A DNA stretch of 12,151 bases. Source: Microbacteriaceae bacterium. Lineage in GTDB: Bacteria; Actinomycetota; Actinomycetes; Actinomycetales; Microbacteriaceae. Under the pieces are notes generated by a model, which saw only the letters and a program-made list of their open reading frames with translations, searched no databases and had not been told where the DNA came from. This document shows, in pieces, positions 1 to 5,959 of the stretch. Each line of letters opens with the position of its first letter. Positions within the stretch are counted from its first letter, which is position 1. A program made the position numbers and the translations under genes. The stretch spans positions 1 through 12,151 of the forward strand of contig JAKONM010000111.1 of NCBI GenBank assembly GCA_022701925.1, written 5' to 3'.

Positions 1-1
1 C

Positions 2-532
2 ACCGACCGCACCATCTCGTTCCTGCTGGGCGACGGCGCCGGAGCGGCGCTGCTCGGGCCCTCGGAGGACGCCGGGGTCAGCCGCACGGTGTGGGGCTCC
101 GACGGCTCGAAGTGGGACGCCGTCGGCATGGACTCGCCGCTCGCCGCCTACCGGGACGGTGCGGGCGACGTCGCCTGGCCGACGCTGCGGCAGGACGGTC
201 AGGCCGTGTTCCGCTGGGCGGTCTGGGAGATGGCGAAGGTCGCGCAGCAGACGCTGGAGGCCGCGGGCGTGAGCGCTGCGGACCTGGTGGCCTTCGTGCC
301 GCACCAGGCGAACATGCGGATCATCGACGAGCTGGCGAAGCAGCTGAAGCTGCCCGAGTCGGTCGCCATCGCCCGCGACATCGCACACACCGGCAACACG
401 TCCGCGGCCTCCGTGCCGCTGGCCGCGCACGCCCTGCTGGCGGAGCGGCCCGAGCTGTCGGGCGGCCTCGCGCTGCTGATCGGGTTCGGCGCGGGCCTCG
501 TCTTCGGCGCGCAGGTGGTGCGCCTGCCCTGA
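2..532 (+). CDS. fabH: Beta-ketoacyl-ACP synthase III (KAS III), C-terminal part; 5' end outside window
   Basis: FabH condenses an acyl-CoA primer with malonyl-ACP and so starts type II fatty acid synthesis in the cytoplasm. The frame is open from the left edge and ends at TGA 530-532, giving about 176 C-terminal residues; the family is usually about 320-340. The visible part begins with the conserved stretch FLLGDGAGAALLG. It contains the catalytic histidine in PHQANMRI (His codon 302-304) and the catalytic asparagine in GNTSAAS (Asn codon 395-397). It ends with the typical glycine-rich GFGAGLVFGAQVV strand. The active-site cysteine lies upstream of the window. acpP follows 85 bp later and fabF after that, which is the usual actinobacterial fab order. 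An in-frame GTG at 89 is internal and not a start. Confidence 0.96.
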   Translation, partial: TDRTISFLLGDGAGAALLGPSEDAGVSRTVWGSDGSKWDAVGMDSPLAAYRDGAGDVAWPTLRQDGQAVFRWAVWEMAKVAQQTLEAAGVSAADLVAFVPHQANMRIIDELAKQLKLPESVAIARDIAHTGNTSAASVPLAAHALLAERPELSGGLALLIGFGAGLVFGAQVVRLP

Positions 533-554
533 AACGGGTCCGTGCGCGCCCCAA

Positions 555-560
555 TACACT
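555..560 (+). promoter_or_regulatory. Candidate -10 element of an internal acpP promoter
   Basis: TACACT lies in the 85-bp gap between fabH and acpP and matches the -10 consensus at four of six positions. No good -35 hexamer is visible at 16-18 bp. If used, transcription would start near 566-568 and give acpP its own messenger. This is motif recognition only. Confidence 0.3.
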
Positions 561-602
561 GATCACCGTCCGCTTCCGCGAGCCGCGGCAGCGTCACCGA
601 TG

Positions 603-608
603 AAGGAG
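603..608 (+). promoter_or_regulatory. Shine-Dalgarno site that decides the acpP start
   Basis: AAGGAG sits nine bases before the ATG at 618. An in-frame ATG at 600 overlaps this site and would add six residues that other acyl carrier proteins lack. The downstream ATG is therefore chosen. Confidence 0.8.
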
Positions 609-617
609 AACGACCCC

Positions 618-866
618 ATGGCCCAGTCCACCGAAGAGGTCCTCTCGGGCCTCGCCGAGCTCGTCAGCGATGAGACCGGCATCGCCACCGACACCGTCGA
701 GATGAACAAGTCCTTCACCGACGACCTCGACATCGACTCCATCTCGATGATGACGATCGTCGTCAACGCGGAGGAGAAGTTCGACGTGAAGATCCCCGAC
801 GAAGAGGTCAAGAACCTGAAGACCGTCGGCGACGCCGTCAACTTCATCACCGCAGCCCAGTCCTGA
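618..866 (+). CDS. acpP: Acyl carrier protein
   Basis: This 82-residue acidic protein carries growing acyl chains on a 4'-phosphopantetheine arm during type II fatty acid synthesis. The attachment serine is Ser41 in the motif DLDIDSIS. The flanking helices II and III (EEKFDVKIPDEE and TVGDAVNFI) are typical of the family, and the length is normal. The start at 618 is supported by an AAGGAG site at 603-608. It lies between fabH and fabF, its two condensing-enzyme partners, and fabF begins 25 bp after its stop. A candidate promoter at 555-560 may let it be made in excess of FabH. I see nothing unusual in the protein. Confidence 0.97.
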   Translation: MAQSTEEVLSGLAELVSDETGIATDTVEMNKSFTDDLDIDSISMMTIVVNAEEKFDVKIPDEEVKNLKTVGDAVNFITAAQS

Positions 867-891
867 GCCGGCAGGAAGGCACCACCGCTCC

Positions 892-2127
892 ATGAGCGTC
901 CCCGACATCGTCGTCACCGGCCTCGGTGCGTTCTCCCCCATCGGGGCGACCGCGGCGGAGTCGTGGTCCGAGCTGCTGGCCGGCGCGTCCGGCGCCCGCT
1001 CCCTCGAGCACCCGTGGGTGTCCGAGCTGGGGCTGCCGGTCACCTTCGCCGCGCAGGCGAAGGTGGAGCCGGAGACGGTGCTGGACCGCATCGAGGCGAA
1101 GCGGCTCGACCGCGGCGCGCAGCACGCGCTGATCGCGGCGCGCGACGCGTGGCGCGATGCGGGGTCGCCAGAGGTGGACCCGGAGCGCCTCGGCGTGGAC
1201 TGGGCGACGGGGATCGGCGGCGTCTGGACGCTGCTGAACGCGTGGGACACCCTGCGCGAGAAGGGCCCCCGTCGCGTGCTGCCGCTGACGGTGCCCATGC
1301 TGATGCCGAACGCCGCCGCGGCGGCGATCGAGATGGAGTTCACCGCGCGGGCCGGCGCCCGCACGGTGGTCTCCGCCTGCGCGTCGAGCAGCGAGTCGAT
1401 CGGCAACGCCCTGGAGCACCTGCGCGCGGGGTACGCGGACATCATCATCGCGGGCGGCACGGAGGCGTCGATCCACCCGCTGCCGATCGCGGCCTTCGCG
1501 CAGATGCAGGCGCTGTCGAAGCGCAACGACGACCCGGCGGTCGCCTCCCGGCCGTACGACGCGCAGCGCGACGGCTTCGTGCTGGGCGAGGGCGCCGCCG
1601 CGCTGGTCCTGGAGACCGAGGCGCACGCCAAGGCCCGCGGCGCCCGCATCTACGCCCGCCTCGCCGGCGGCGCGGTCACGAGCGACGCGTTCCACATCAG
1701 CGCCCCGGACCCCGACGGGTCGGTGCCGCGCACGATCCAGCACGCGCTGCGGGACGCGGGCCTGTCGGTCGAGGACGTCGACCACATCAACGTGCACGCC
1801 ACCAGCACGCCGGTGGGCGACATCGCCGAGTACAAGGCGATGCGGAAGGTCTTCGGCGACGGGCTGGACGGCATTCCGATCAGCGCCACGAAGGCGTCGA
1901 CGGGCCACCTGCTCGGCGGCGCGGGCGCGATCGAGGCGGTCTTCACGGTGAAGGCGCTGTCGGAGCGGCTGGCTCCGCCGACGATCAACGTGACGGAGCC
2001 CGACCCCGAGATCGCGCTGGACCTCGTGACGTCGCCGCGGCGGCTGCCGGACGGCGACCTGGTCGCGGTGAGCAACTCGTTCGGCTTCGGCGGCCACAAC
2101 GCCGTGGTGGTCTTCACCACGGTCTAG
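892..2127 (+). CDS. fabF: Beta-ketoacyl-ACP synthase II (KAS II)
   Basis: FabF elongates acyl-ACP with malonyl-ACP in the cytoplasmic fatty acid cycle. The 411-residue length is normal for the family. The Cys-His-His active site is complete: Cys163 in VSACASSSES, His302 in NVHATSTPVGD and His339 in KASTGHLLGGAGA, with the conserved Lys334. The C-terminal NSFGFGGHNAVVVF motif is also intact. The ATG at 892 is preceded by AGGAAGG at 873-879. The gene is co-directional with acpP 25 bp upstream and is probably co-transcribed with it and fabH. Its 3' end carries an 8-bp hairpin across the last codons, and the next gene is convergent, so the fab transcript probably ends in the following gap. Confidence 0.97.
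   Translation: MSVPDIVVTGLGAFSPIGATAAESWSELLAGASGARSLEHPWVSELGLPVTFAAQAKVEPETVLDRIEAKRLDRGAQHALIAARDAWRDAGSPEVDPERLGVDWATGIGGVWTLLNAWDTLREKGPRRVLPLTVPMLMPNAAAAAIEMEFTARAGARTVVSACASSSESIGNALEHLRAGYADIIIAGGTEASIHPLPIAAFAQMQALSKRNDDPAVASRPYDAQRDGFVLGEGAAALVLETEAHAKARGARIYARLAGGAVTSDAFHISAPDPDGSVPRTIQHALRDAGLSVEDVDHINVHATSTPVGDIAEYKAMRKVFGDGLDGIPISATKASTGHLLGGAGAIEAVFTVKALSERLAPPTINVTEPDPEIALDLVTSPRRLPDGDLVAVSNSFGFGGHNAVVVFTTV
2102..2122 (+). repeat. 8-bp hairpin across the end of fabF, possible terminator
   Basis: CCGTGGTG (2102-2109) pairs perfectly with CACCACGG (2115-2122) around a 5-nt loop, just before the stop codon. A weaker interrupted hairpin follows at 2128-2156 (CCCG-TC-CCCG against CGGG-AC-CGGG). 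Neither has a U tract, so a role in ending the fab transcript is only possible. Confidence 0.35.
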
Positions 2128-2346
2128 CCCGTCCCCGTTCCTCCAGCGGGACCGGGCGCAGCCGGAGTGGTGCGGGTCATCGCGAAGGTGACGGCGGGCC
2201 GGGCGCGTCCGTGCGTCGGACCTCCGACCGCATCGCCCCGGCCGGCGCAGCTCGGCCCGACGGGTGCTGCCGAGTCGCGGTCCTGATCCCGGGAACCCGA
2301 CCGGCGCCCCGTACCCGAGCGCGTCCAGCGCGAGGAAGGGGCACGG

Positions 2347-2374
2347 TGCTTCGATCCGCCCGCGGATCGAAGCA
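2347..2374. repeat. Perfect 13-bp inverted repeat with 2-nt centre
   Basis: TGCTTCGATCCGC (2347-2359) is followed after CC by its exact reverse complement (2362-2374). As RNA it would form a 12-bp stem with a 4-nt loop on either strand. There is no U tract on either side. It ends only 11 bp before a second, larger hairpin. Confidence 0.75.
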
Positions 2375-2385
2375 GCGTGAACAAG

Positions 2386-2426
2386 GAAGAGCCCCCGGGC
2401 GGTACCCATCCGCCTGGGGGCTCTTC
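2386..2426 (-). terminator. Long hairpin, probable terminator between convergent genes
   Basis: GAAGAGCCCCC (2386-2396) pairs with GGGGGCTCTTC (2416-2426). The stem continues inward with GGGCGG (2397-2402) against CCGCCT (2410-2415), which includes one G-T wobble. The result is a 17-bp stem with a 7-nt loop. On the minus strand the stem is followed by CTTGTTC, mildly U-rich, and on the plus strand by TGGCCGC. It therefore suits termination of the DUF3145 transcript better, though it could act on both. Confidence 0.55.
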
Positions 2427-2501
2427 TGGCCGCAGAATGCTGTGGTTCGAGGGCCGCTACCCATACAGCCCGAACTCTGAAGAAGTCGCATCCGCGGACA
2501 A

Positions 2502-2530
2502 CTCGAAGGTACTGAATCAGCCCCTTCGAG
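2502..2530. repeat. 8-bp inverted repeat downstream of DUF3145
   Basis: CTCGAAGG (2502-2509) and CCTTCGAG (2523-2530) form a perfect stem around a 13-nt loop in the AT-richer part of the gap. Its role is unknown. It could be part of the 3' untranslated region of the DUF3145 messenger. Confidence 0.45.
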
Positions 2531-2589
2531 GCGGGAGTGACACGCCGGAGAATGACATCTTTGTGATTCGGTTCCGGACGCGTCGAGTG

Positions 2590-3096
2590 TCAGACCGCGG
2601 AGCGGTGGAGCCAGGTGACGGAGGACGTCCCCATGGCGTGGCGGAAGGGCTCGAGCTCGTCGTCCCAGGCCTGGCCCAGGGCCAGGCGCAGCTCGCGGTG
2701 CAGCTCGATCGCGCTGGTGCCGGCCGCGTCCATGGCGGCGCGGATGCGGTCCTCGGGGACCACGACGTTGCCCGCCGCGTCGGTCTGCGCGTGGAAGATG
2801 CCGAGGTCGGGCGTGTGCAGCCAGCGGCTGCCGTCGACGCCGTCGCGCGGGTCCTCCGTCACCTCGAAGCGCAGGTGCTCCCAGCCGCGCAGCGCGGACG
2901 CCAACGCGGCACCGGTGCCCGGTGCGCCTTCCCAGTAGTAGTCGGTGCGCTGCGCGCCGCGCAGCACAGGCTGATCCGCCCAGGCGAGGTCGACGGCGTG
3001 GCCGATCTCCCGGCCGGCAGCCCACTCCACGTGAGGGCAGAGTGCCCGGGGCGACGAGTGCACGTACAGCACGCCACGGGCGACAGTGGTGACCAT
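2590..3096 (-). CDS. DUF3145 family protein
   Basis: This 168-residue protein belongs, by my recognition, to DUF3145, an actinobacterial family of unknown function. Family-like stretches are GVLYVHSSPRALCPHVEWA near residues 8-26, LASALRGWEHLRFEVTE at 65-81, DGSRWLHTPDLGIFHAQTD at 88-106, and LALGQAWDDELEPFRHA at 138-154. No signal peptide or membrane segment is visible, so it is probably cytoplasmic. The ATG at 3096 has GGAGGA 7 nt upstream (plus-strand 3104-3109). It is convergent with fabF. From memory, DUF3145 genes are often beside fab clusters in this phylum, which hints at a lipid-related role, but the sequence does not show a function. Confidence 0.9.
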   Translation of the reverse strand: MVTTVARGVLYVHSSPRALCPHVEWAAGREIGHAVDLAWADQPVLRGAQRTDYYWEGAPGTGAALASALRGWEHLRFEVTEDPRDGVDGSRWLHTPDLGIFHAQTDAAGNVVVPEDRIRAAMDAAGTSAIELHRELRLALGQAWDDELEPFRHAMGTSSVTWLHRSAV

Positions 3097-3146
3097 GGAT
3101 TCGTCCTCCGTTCAATCAGATGCGTCTTCCCCAACGACCTGGTGAA

Positions 3147-3159
3147 CGGTTCAGAACCG
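3147..3159. promoter_or_regulatory. Palindrome upstream of DUF3145, possible operator
   Basis: CGGTTC-A-GAACCG is a perfect 6-1-6 palindrome 51 bp before the DUF3145 start codon, next to an AT-rich patch (ATATGAAATTAG, 3170-3181) where a promoter could lie. No regulator is identified. It is compatible with an operator or with chance. Confidence 0.3.
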
Positions 3160-3220
3160 GTGCCACCGATATGAAATTAGCGCGGGCCTTCACGGCTCCC
3201 GGGAAGTATGACCTACGACA

Positions 3221-3245
3221 CGCCGACGAATCAACGCCGTCGGCG
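3221..3245 (-). terminator. Candidate terminator of the quinone-oxidoreductase-like gene
   Basis: CGCCGACG (3221-3228) pairs with CGTCGGCG (3238-3245) around a 9-nt loop, 45 bp past the stop codon of the minus-strand gene at 3290. On that strand the stem is followed by TGTCGTAGGTCATACTT, which is only moderately U-rich. Confidence 0.4.
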
Positions 3246-3289
3246 CGCCGCGCGATCGGAACGCCGCACCCTCCAGTCCGGGGGCGTCG

Positions 3290-4228
3290 TCAGGGCAGCA
3301 GGGCGACCTTGCCACCGGGGTGGCCGTCGGCCAGGAACCGCAGCGCCTCGGCCGCCTGCTCGAGCGGATAGGTGCGCGAGACGGGCACCTCGAGCCGCCC
3401 GTCGTCCGCCAGCGCGATCACGCGGGCGCGGGCCTCGGCGCGGTACGCGCGGCTGTTGTCGCCCCCGCGCGCCTGGATGCCGTCGCGCTCCGGGCGGCTG
3501 AAGTCGACGATCGTGAGGATGCGCGAGCGGTCCTGGACCAGCTCGAGCGACACGTCGATCGCCTCATCCGTTCCGGCGCAGTCGAAGGCCGCGTCCACGC
3601 CTCCCGGCGCCAGTGCGCGCACGCGGTCGGCCAGGCCCTCCCCGTACTCGACGGGCTCGCCGCCGAAGCGCCGCACCTCGTCGAATCGGCCCGGGCTCGC
3701 CGTGCCGATGACGCGCACGCCCAGCTCGCGGGCCTGCTGCAGCACGCTGACCCCCACCGCCCCGGAGGCGCCGTGCAGCAGCACCGTCTCCCCCGCCTGC
3801 ACCCGTCCCGCGTGCAGCAGGTCCGCCGCGGTGGTGCCCGCCAGCAGCAGGTTCGCGGCCGCCGCGTCGTCGAGCCGGCCCGGCGCCGCGAACACGTCCT
3901 CGGCCGCCACGAGCAGCGCGGAGGCGTAGCCCCCCTGCGTGCGGAAGGCGATGACGCGGTCGCCCACGCCGCCGCCGCCCGAGGCGATCGCGGTGTCGGG
4001 CCCGATCGCCGCGATGACGCCGGCGACCTCGAAGCCGGGCCGGACGGGCAGCTCGACCTCGCCGTGCCCGCCGGCGACGCCCTTGTAGTCGGCGGGGTTC
4101 AGGCCCGCGGCGCGCACCTCGACCAGCACCTGGCCCCGGTCGGGAGCCGGGAGGTCGGACTCCACCACCTCCAGCACCTCGGGGCCCCCGGGCCGCCGCG
4201 CGATGACCTGCCGTGCACGTGTCGTCAT
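3290..4228 (-). CDS. Zinc-independent MDR-family NADPH:quinone-oxidoreductase-like protein
   Basis: This 312-residue cytoplasmic enzyme resembles quinone oxidoreductases of the medium-chain dehydrogenase/reductase family, which use NADPH; the substrate cannot be read from the sequence. The N-terminal GroES-like domain has AAGLNPADYKG at 40-50 and RPGFEVAGVI at 63-72. The nucleotide-binding motif HGASGAVG is at 152-159. The cysteine/histidine zinc ligands of alcohol dehydrogenases are absent. An SGGGGVGD insertion at 83-90 looks unusual. The ATG at 4228 fits the family N-terminus. GGGAGG lies only one base before it, too close for a normal ribosome site, while TCTACT sits 7 nt upstream, so the start may be leaderless. 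The DNA polymerase gene ends 59 bp upstream on the same strand. Confidence 0.88.
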   Translation of the reverse strand: MTTRARQVIARRPGGPEVLEVVESDLPAPDRGQVLVEVRAAGLNPADYKGVAGGHGEVELPVRPGFEVAGVIAAIGPDTAIASGGGGVGDRVIAFRTQGGYASALLVAAEDVFAAPGRLDDAAAANLLLAGTTAADLLHAGRVQAGETVLLHGASGAVGVSVLQQARELGVRVIGTASPGRFDEVRRFGGEPVEYGEGLADRVRALAPGGVDAAFDCAGTDEAIDVSLELVQDRSRILTIVDFSRPERDGIQARGGDNSRAYRAEARARVIALADDGRLEVPVSRTYPLEQAAEALRFLADGHPGGKVALLP

Positions 4229-4287
4229 GCCTCCCAGTAGACGCCCCCGCCCGCACCGTCCGCTGGCAGTCGGCTGCGGCAGCACGC

Positions 4288-5925
4288 TCACGCGTCCGAG
4301 TACCGCTCGACCACGGCGACGTCGAGCGGGAAGTCCACCGGGAAGCGGTCGAAGAGCAGCCGACCGGCCGTGGCCGCGGCGGCCTGCACCTGCTCGGCCA
4401 CCTGGTCGGCCAGGGACGCCGGCGTGTGCACGATCACCTCGTCGTGCAGGAAGTAGACCAGGTGCGGGCGGCGTTCGACCGCCCCGTCGCCCAGGCGCCA
4501 CAGCCGCTGCCGCAGGTCGGCGAGCCAGCAGAGCGCCCACTCCGCGGCGGTGCCCTGCACCACGAAGTTGCGGGTGAAGCGCCCCCGGTCCCGGGCGAGC
4601 GCCCGGGCTCGTCGCAGCACCGCCTCGTCGGCGTCGAGGTCGACGACCGCGCGTGCCGCGGCGCGGTGCGCGTCGCCGGGCGGCGGGGTGCCGCGACCGA
4701 GCAGGGTGTGCACCGCCTCGCCCCGCTCCCCCTGCCGGGCCGCCGACTCGACGAGGGCGAGCGCGCGGGGGAAGCGCTGCGCGAGCCGCGGCACCAGCCG
4801 GCCGCCCTCTCCGCTGGTCGCACCGTAGAGGGCGCCGAGCATGCCGACCTTCGCGCCGGCCCGGGTGGCGACCGCGCCGCTGGCGACGATGCCGTCGTAC
4901 AGGTCCCGCCCGCGTCCCGCTTCGGCCATGGCCCGGTCCTGAGCCAGGCCCGCGAGCACCCGCGGCTCCAGCTGCGCGGCGTCGGCGACGACCAGCCGCC
5001 AGCCCTCGTCGGCGACGACCGCGCCCCGCACCTGCTTGGGCAGCTGCAGGGCGCCGCCGCCGCGCGCGGACCACCGCCCGGTGACGACGCCGCCCACCAC
5101 GTACTCCGGCCGGAACCGGCCGTCGCGGACCCAGGCGTCCATCCAGTGCCAGCCGTTCGCGGTGTGCAGCCGGGCCAGCTTCTTGTAGGCGAGCAGCGGC
5201 TCCACGACCGGGTGGTCGACCTCCCGCAGCTCGTGGGCACGGGTGCTGTCGACCTGCACGCCGGCCCGGCGCAGCGCCCGCGTGAGCTCGACGGGCGAGT
5301 CGGGGTTCAGCGTCGGCGCCGCCAGCGCCGCCCGGATGCGGCCGGCGAGGTCCTCCAGGGCGGGCGGCCGCACCCCGGGCGCGGGACGCGCCCCCAGCGC
5401 CTCGGCCAGCAGCCGCTCGTGCACCTCCCTCCGCCAGGGCAGCCCGGCGGCGCGCATCTCCGCGGCCGCGAGCGCTCCCGCGGACTCGGCGGTGATCAGC
5501 AGCCGCAGGGCGCCCGCGCGGTCGCTGGCGTCGAGGACCCGCAGCTGCCGCTCGTGCTCCTGCCGGGCCGAGGGCGGCGGCGCGGCGTCGAAGGGCAGGA
5601 GCCCGTCGTCGGCCTGCAGCGCGCCCTCGTCCCACGCGTCCGGCGGCGGGTCGCGCAGGTCCGCGGGCACCCCGGCGGCCCGGCGCAGCAGCGCGCGTGC
5701 GAGCCGCAGGTCCCAGGCCCGCTCGACGCGGACGCCTGCGGCCAGCAGGTGCGGGTACACGCCCCCGGTGTCCCACACCCACCTGGGGCGGTCGGCCTCC
5801 CGCCGTGCGACGAGGTCGACCAGCCCTGACGGGTCGAGGTCCAGCCGCTCGTCGGGACCCGCGACGACGAAGCGGCCCTCGACCGCGTCGACCACCAGGT
5901 GGTCGACACGGCGCTCCGAACTCAT
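4288..5925 (-). CDS. Stand-alone Klenow-type family A DNA polymerase (bifunctional 3'-5' exonuclease/DNA polymerase family), probably SOS-controlled
   Basis: This 545-residue protein matches the actinobacterial 'bifunctional 3'-5' exonuclease/DNA polymerase' family, a relative of Pol I without the 5' nuclease domain. Motif A is DAAQLEPR with Asp315 and Glu320 (E. coli Asp705, Glu710). The O-helix has Arg355, Lys359 and Tyr367 at the right spacing. Motif C is HDEV with Asp495 and Glu496. QGTAAEW at 457-463 and TGRW at 282-285 are also present. The O-helix position equal to E. coli Phe762 is Leu363, and the usual Asn before it is Met362. The exonuclease-like region (1-165) lacks a visible DTE motif, so proofreading is probably lost. 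A LexA box overlaps the ATG, and TACCGT lies 6 nt before it, suggesting a leaderless, DNA-damage-controlled transcript. The substrate role is inferred. Confidence 0.9.
   Translation of the reverse strand: MSSERRVDHLVVDAVEGRFVVAGPDERLDLDPSGLVDLVARREADRPRWVWDTGGVYPHLLAAGVRVERAWDLRLARALLRRAAGVPADLRDPPPDAWDEGALQADDGLLPFDAAPPPSARQEHERQLRVLDASDRAGALRLLITAESAGALAAAEMRAAGLPWRREVHERLLAEALGARPAPGVRPPALEDLAGRIRAALAAPTLNPDSPVELTRALRRAGVQVDSTRAHELREVDHPVVEPLLAYKKLARLHTANGWHWMDAWVRDGRFRPEYVVGGVVTGRWSARGGGALQLPKQVRGAVVADEGWRLVVADAAQLEPRVLAGLAQDRAMAEAGRGRDLYDGIVASGAVATRAGAKVGMLGALYGATSGEGGRLVPRLAQRFPRALALVESAARQGERGEAVHTLLGRGTPPPGDAHRAAARAVVDLDADEAVLRRARALARDRGRFTRNFVVQGTAAEWALCWLADLRQRLWRLGDGAVERRPHLVYFLHDEVIVHTPASLADQVAEQVQAAAATAGRLLFDRFPVDFPLDVAVVERYSDA
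5887..5907 (-). repeat. 21-bp perfect palindrome in the first codons of the polymerase gene
   Basis: GTCGACCACC (5887-5896), a single A (5897) and GGTGGTCGAC (5898-5907) form a perfect 10-1-10 palindrome. It encodes polymerase residues 7-13 (VDHLVVD), begins 18 nt into the message and lies 8 bp from the LexA box. In RNA it could fold into a strong hairpin close to the start codon; in DNA it could be a protein-binding site. Confidence 0.75.
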
Positions 5926-5931
5926 GTTCGA
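5916..5931 (-). promoter_or_regulatory. LexA (SOS) box overlapping the polymerase start codon
   Basis: Read on the minus strand this is TCGAAC-ATGA-GTTCGG, differing from the actinobacterial LexA consensus TCGAAC-N4-GTTCGA at the last base only. The ATG in the centre is the start codon. With a -10 hexamer at 5932-5937, bound LexA would cover the transcription start and the beginning of the gene. No binding data are available. Confidence 0.75.
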
Positions 5932-5937
5932 ACGGTA
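5932..5937 (-). promoter_or_regulatory. -10 element for a leaderless polymerase transcript
   Basis: TACCGT on the minus strand ends exactly 6 nt before the ATG at 5925, so transcription would begin at or next to the start codon. No Shine-Dalgarno sequence is present, which agrees with a leaderless message. A clear -35 is missing; TGACGG at 19-bp spacing is the nearest candidate. Confidence 0.55.
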
Positions 5938-5959
5938 GGCCCCGGCTCCGACACGGCCG

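Larger units (their letters stand above)
2128..2589. other. 462-bp convergent intergenic region with hairpins and no gene
   Basis: fabF ends on the left and DUF3145 ends on the right, so no promoter is needed here for either. The left half is very GC-rich. About 2430-2580 is visibly more AT-rich. Small open frames run through it, but none has both a ribosome site and recognisable protein features. Three perfect hairpins (2347-2374, 2386-2426, 2502-2530) are listed separately. I could not fold any part into a tRNA. Confidence 0.6.

Noticed and set aside
600..617. Earlier ATG for acpP
   Set aside because: It overlaps the ribosome site that serves ATG 618 and adds residues not seen in other acyl carrier proteins.
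2431..2470. tRNA or tRNA remnant suggested by GGTTCGAG at 2444-2451
   Set aside because: The flanking bases do not form a T stem, and no acceptor or anticodon arm can be drawn.
3290..5782. An 830-codon minus-strand open frame joining the quinone-oxidoreductase-like gene to sequence inside the polymerase gene
   Set aside because: Only its last 312 codons look like protein. The upstream part is arginine- and alanine-rich shadow of the polymerase, which is in another frame with all its motifs.
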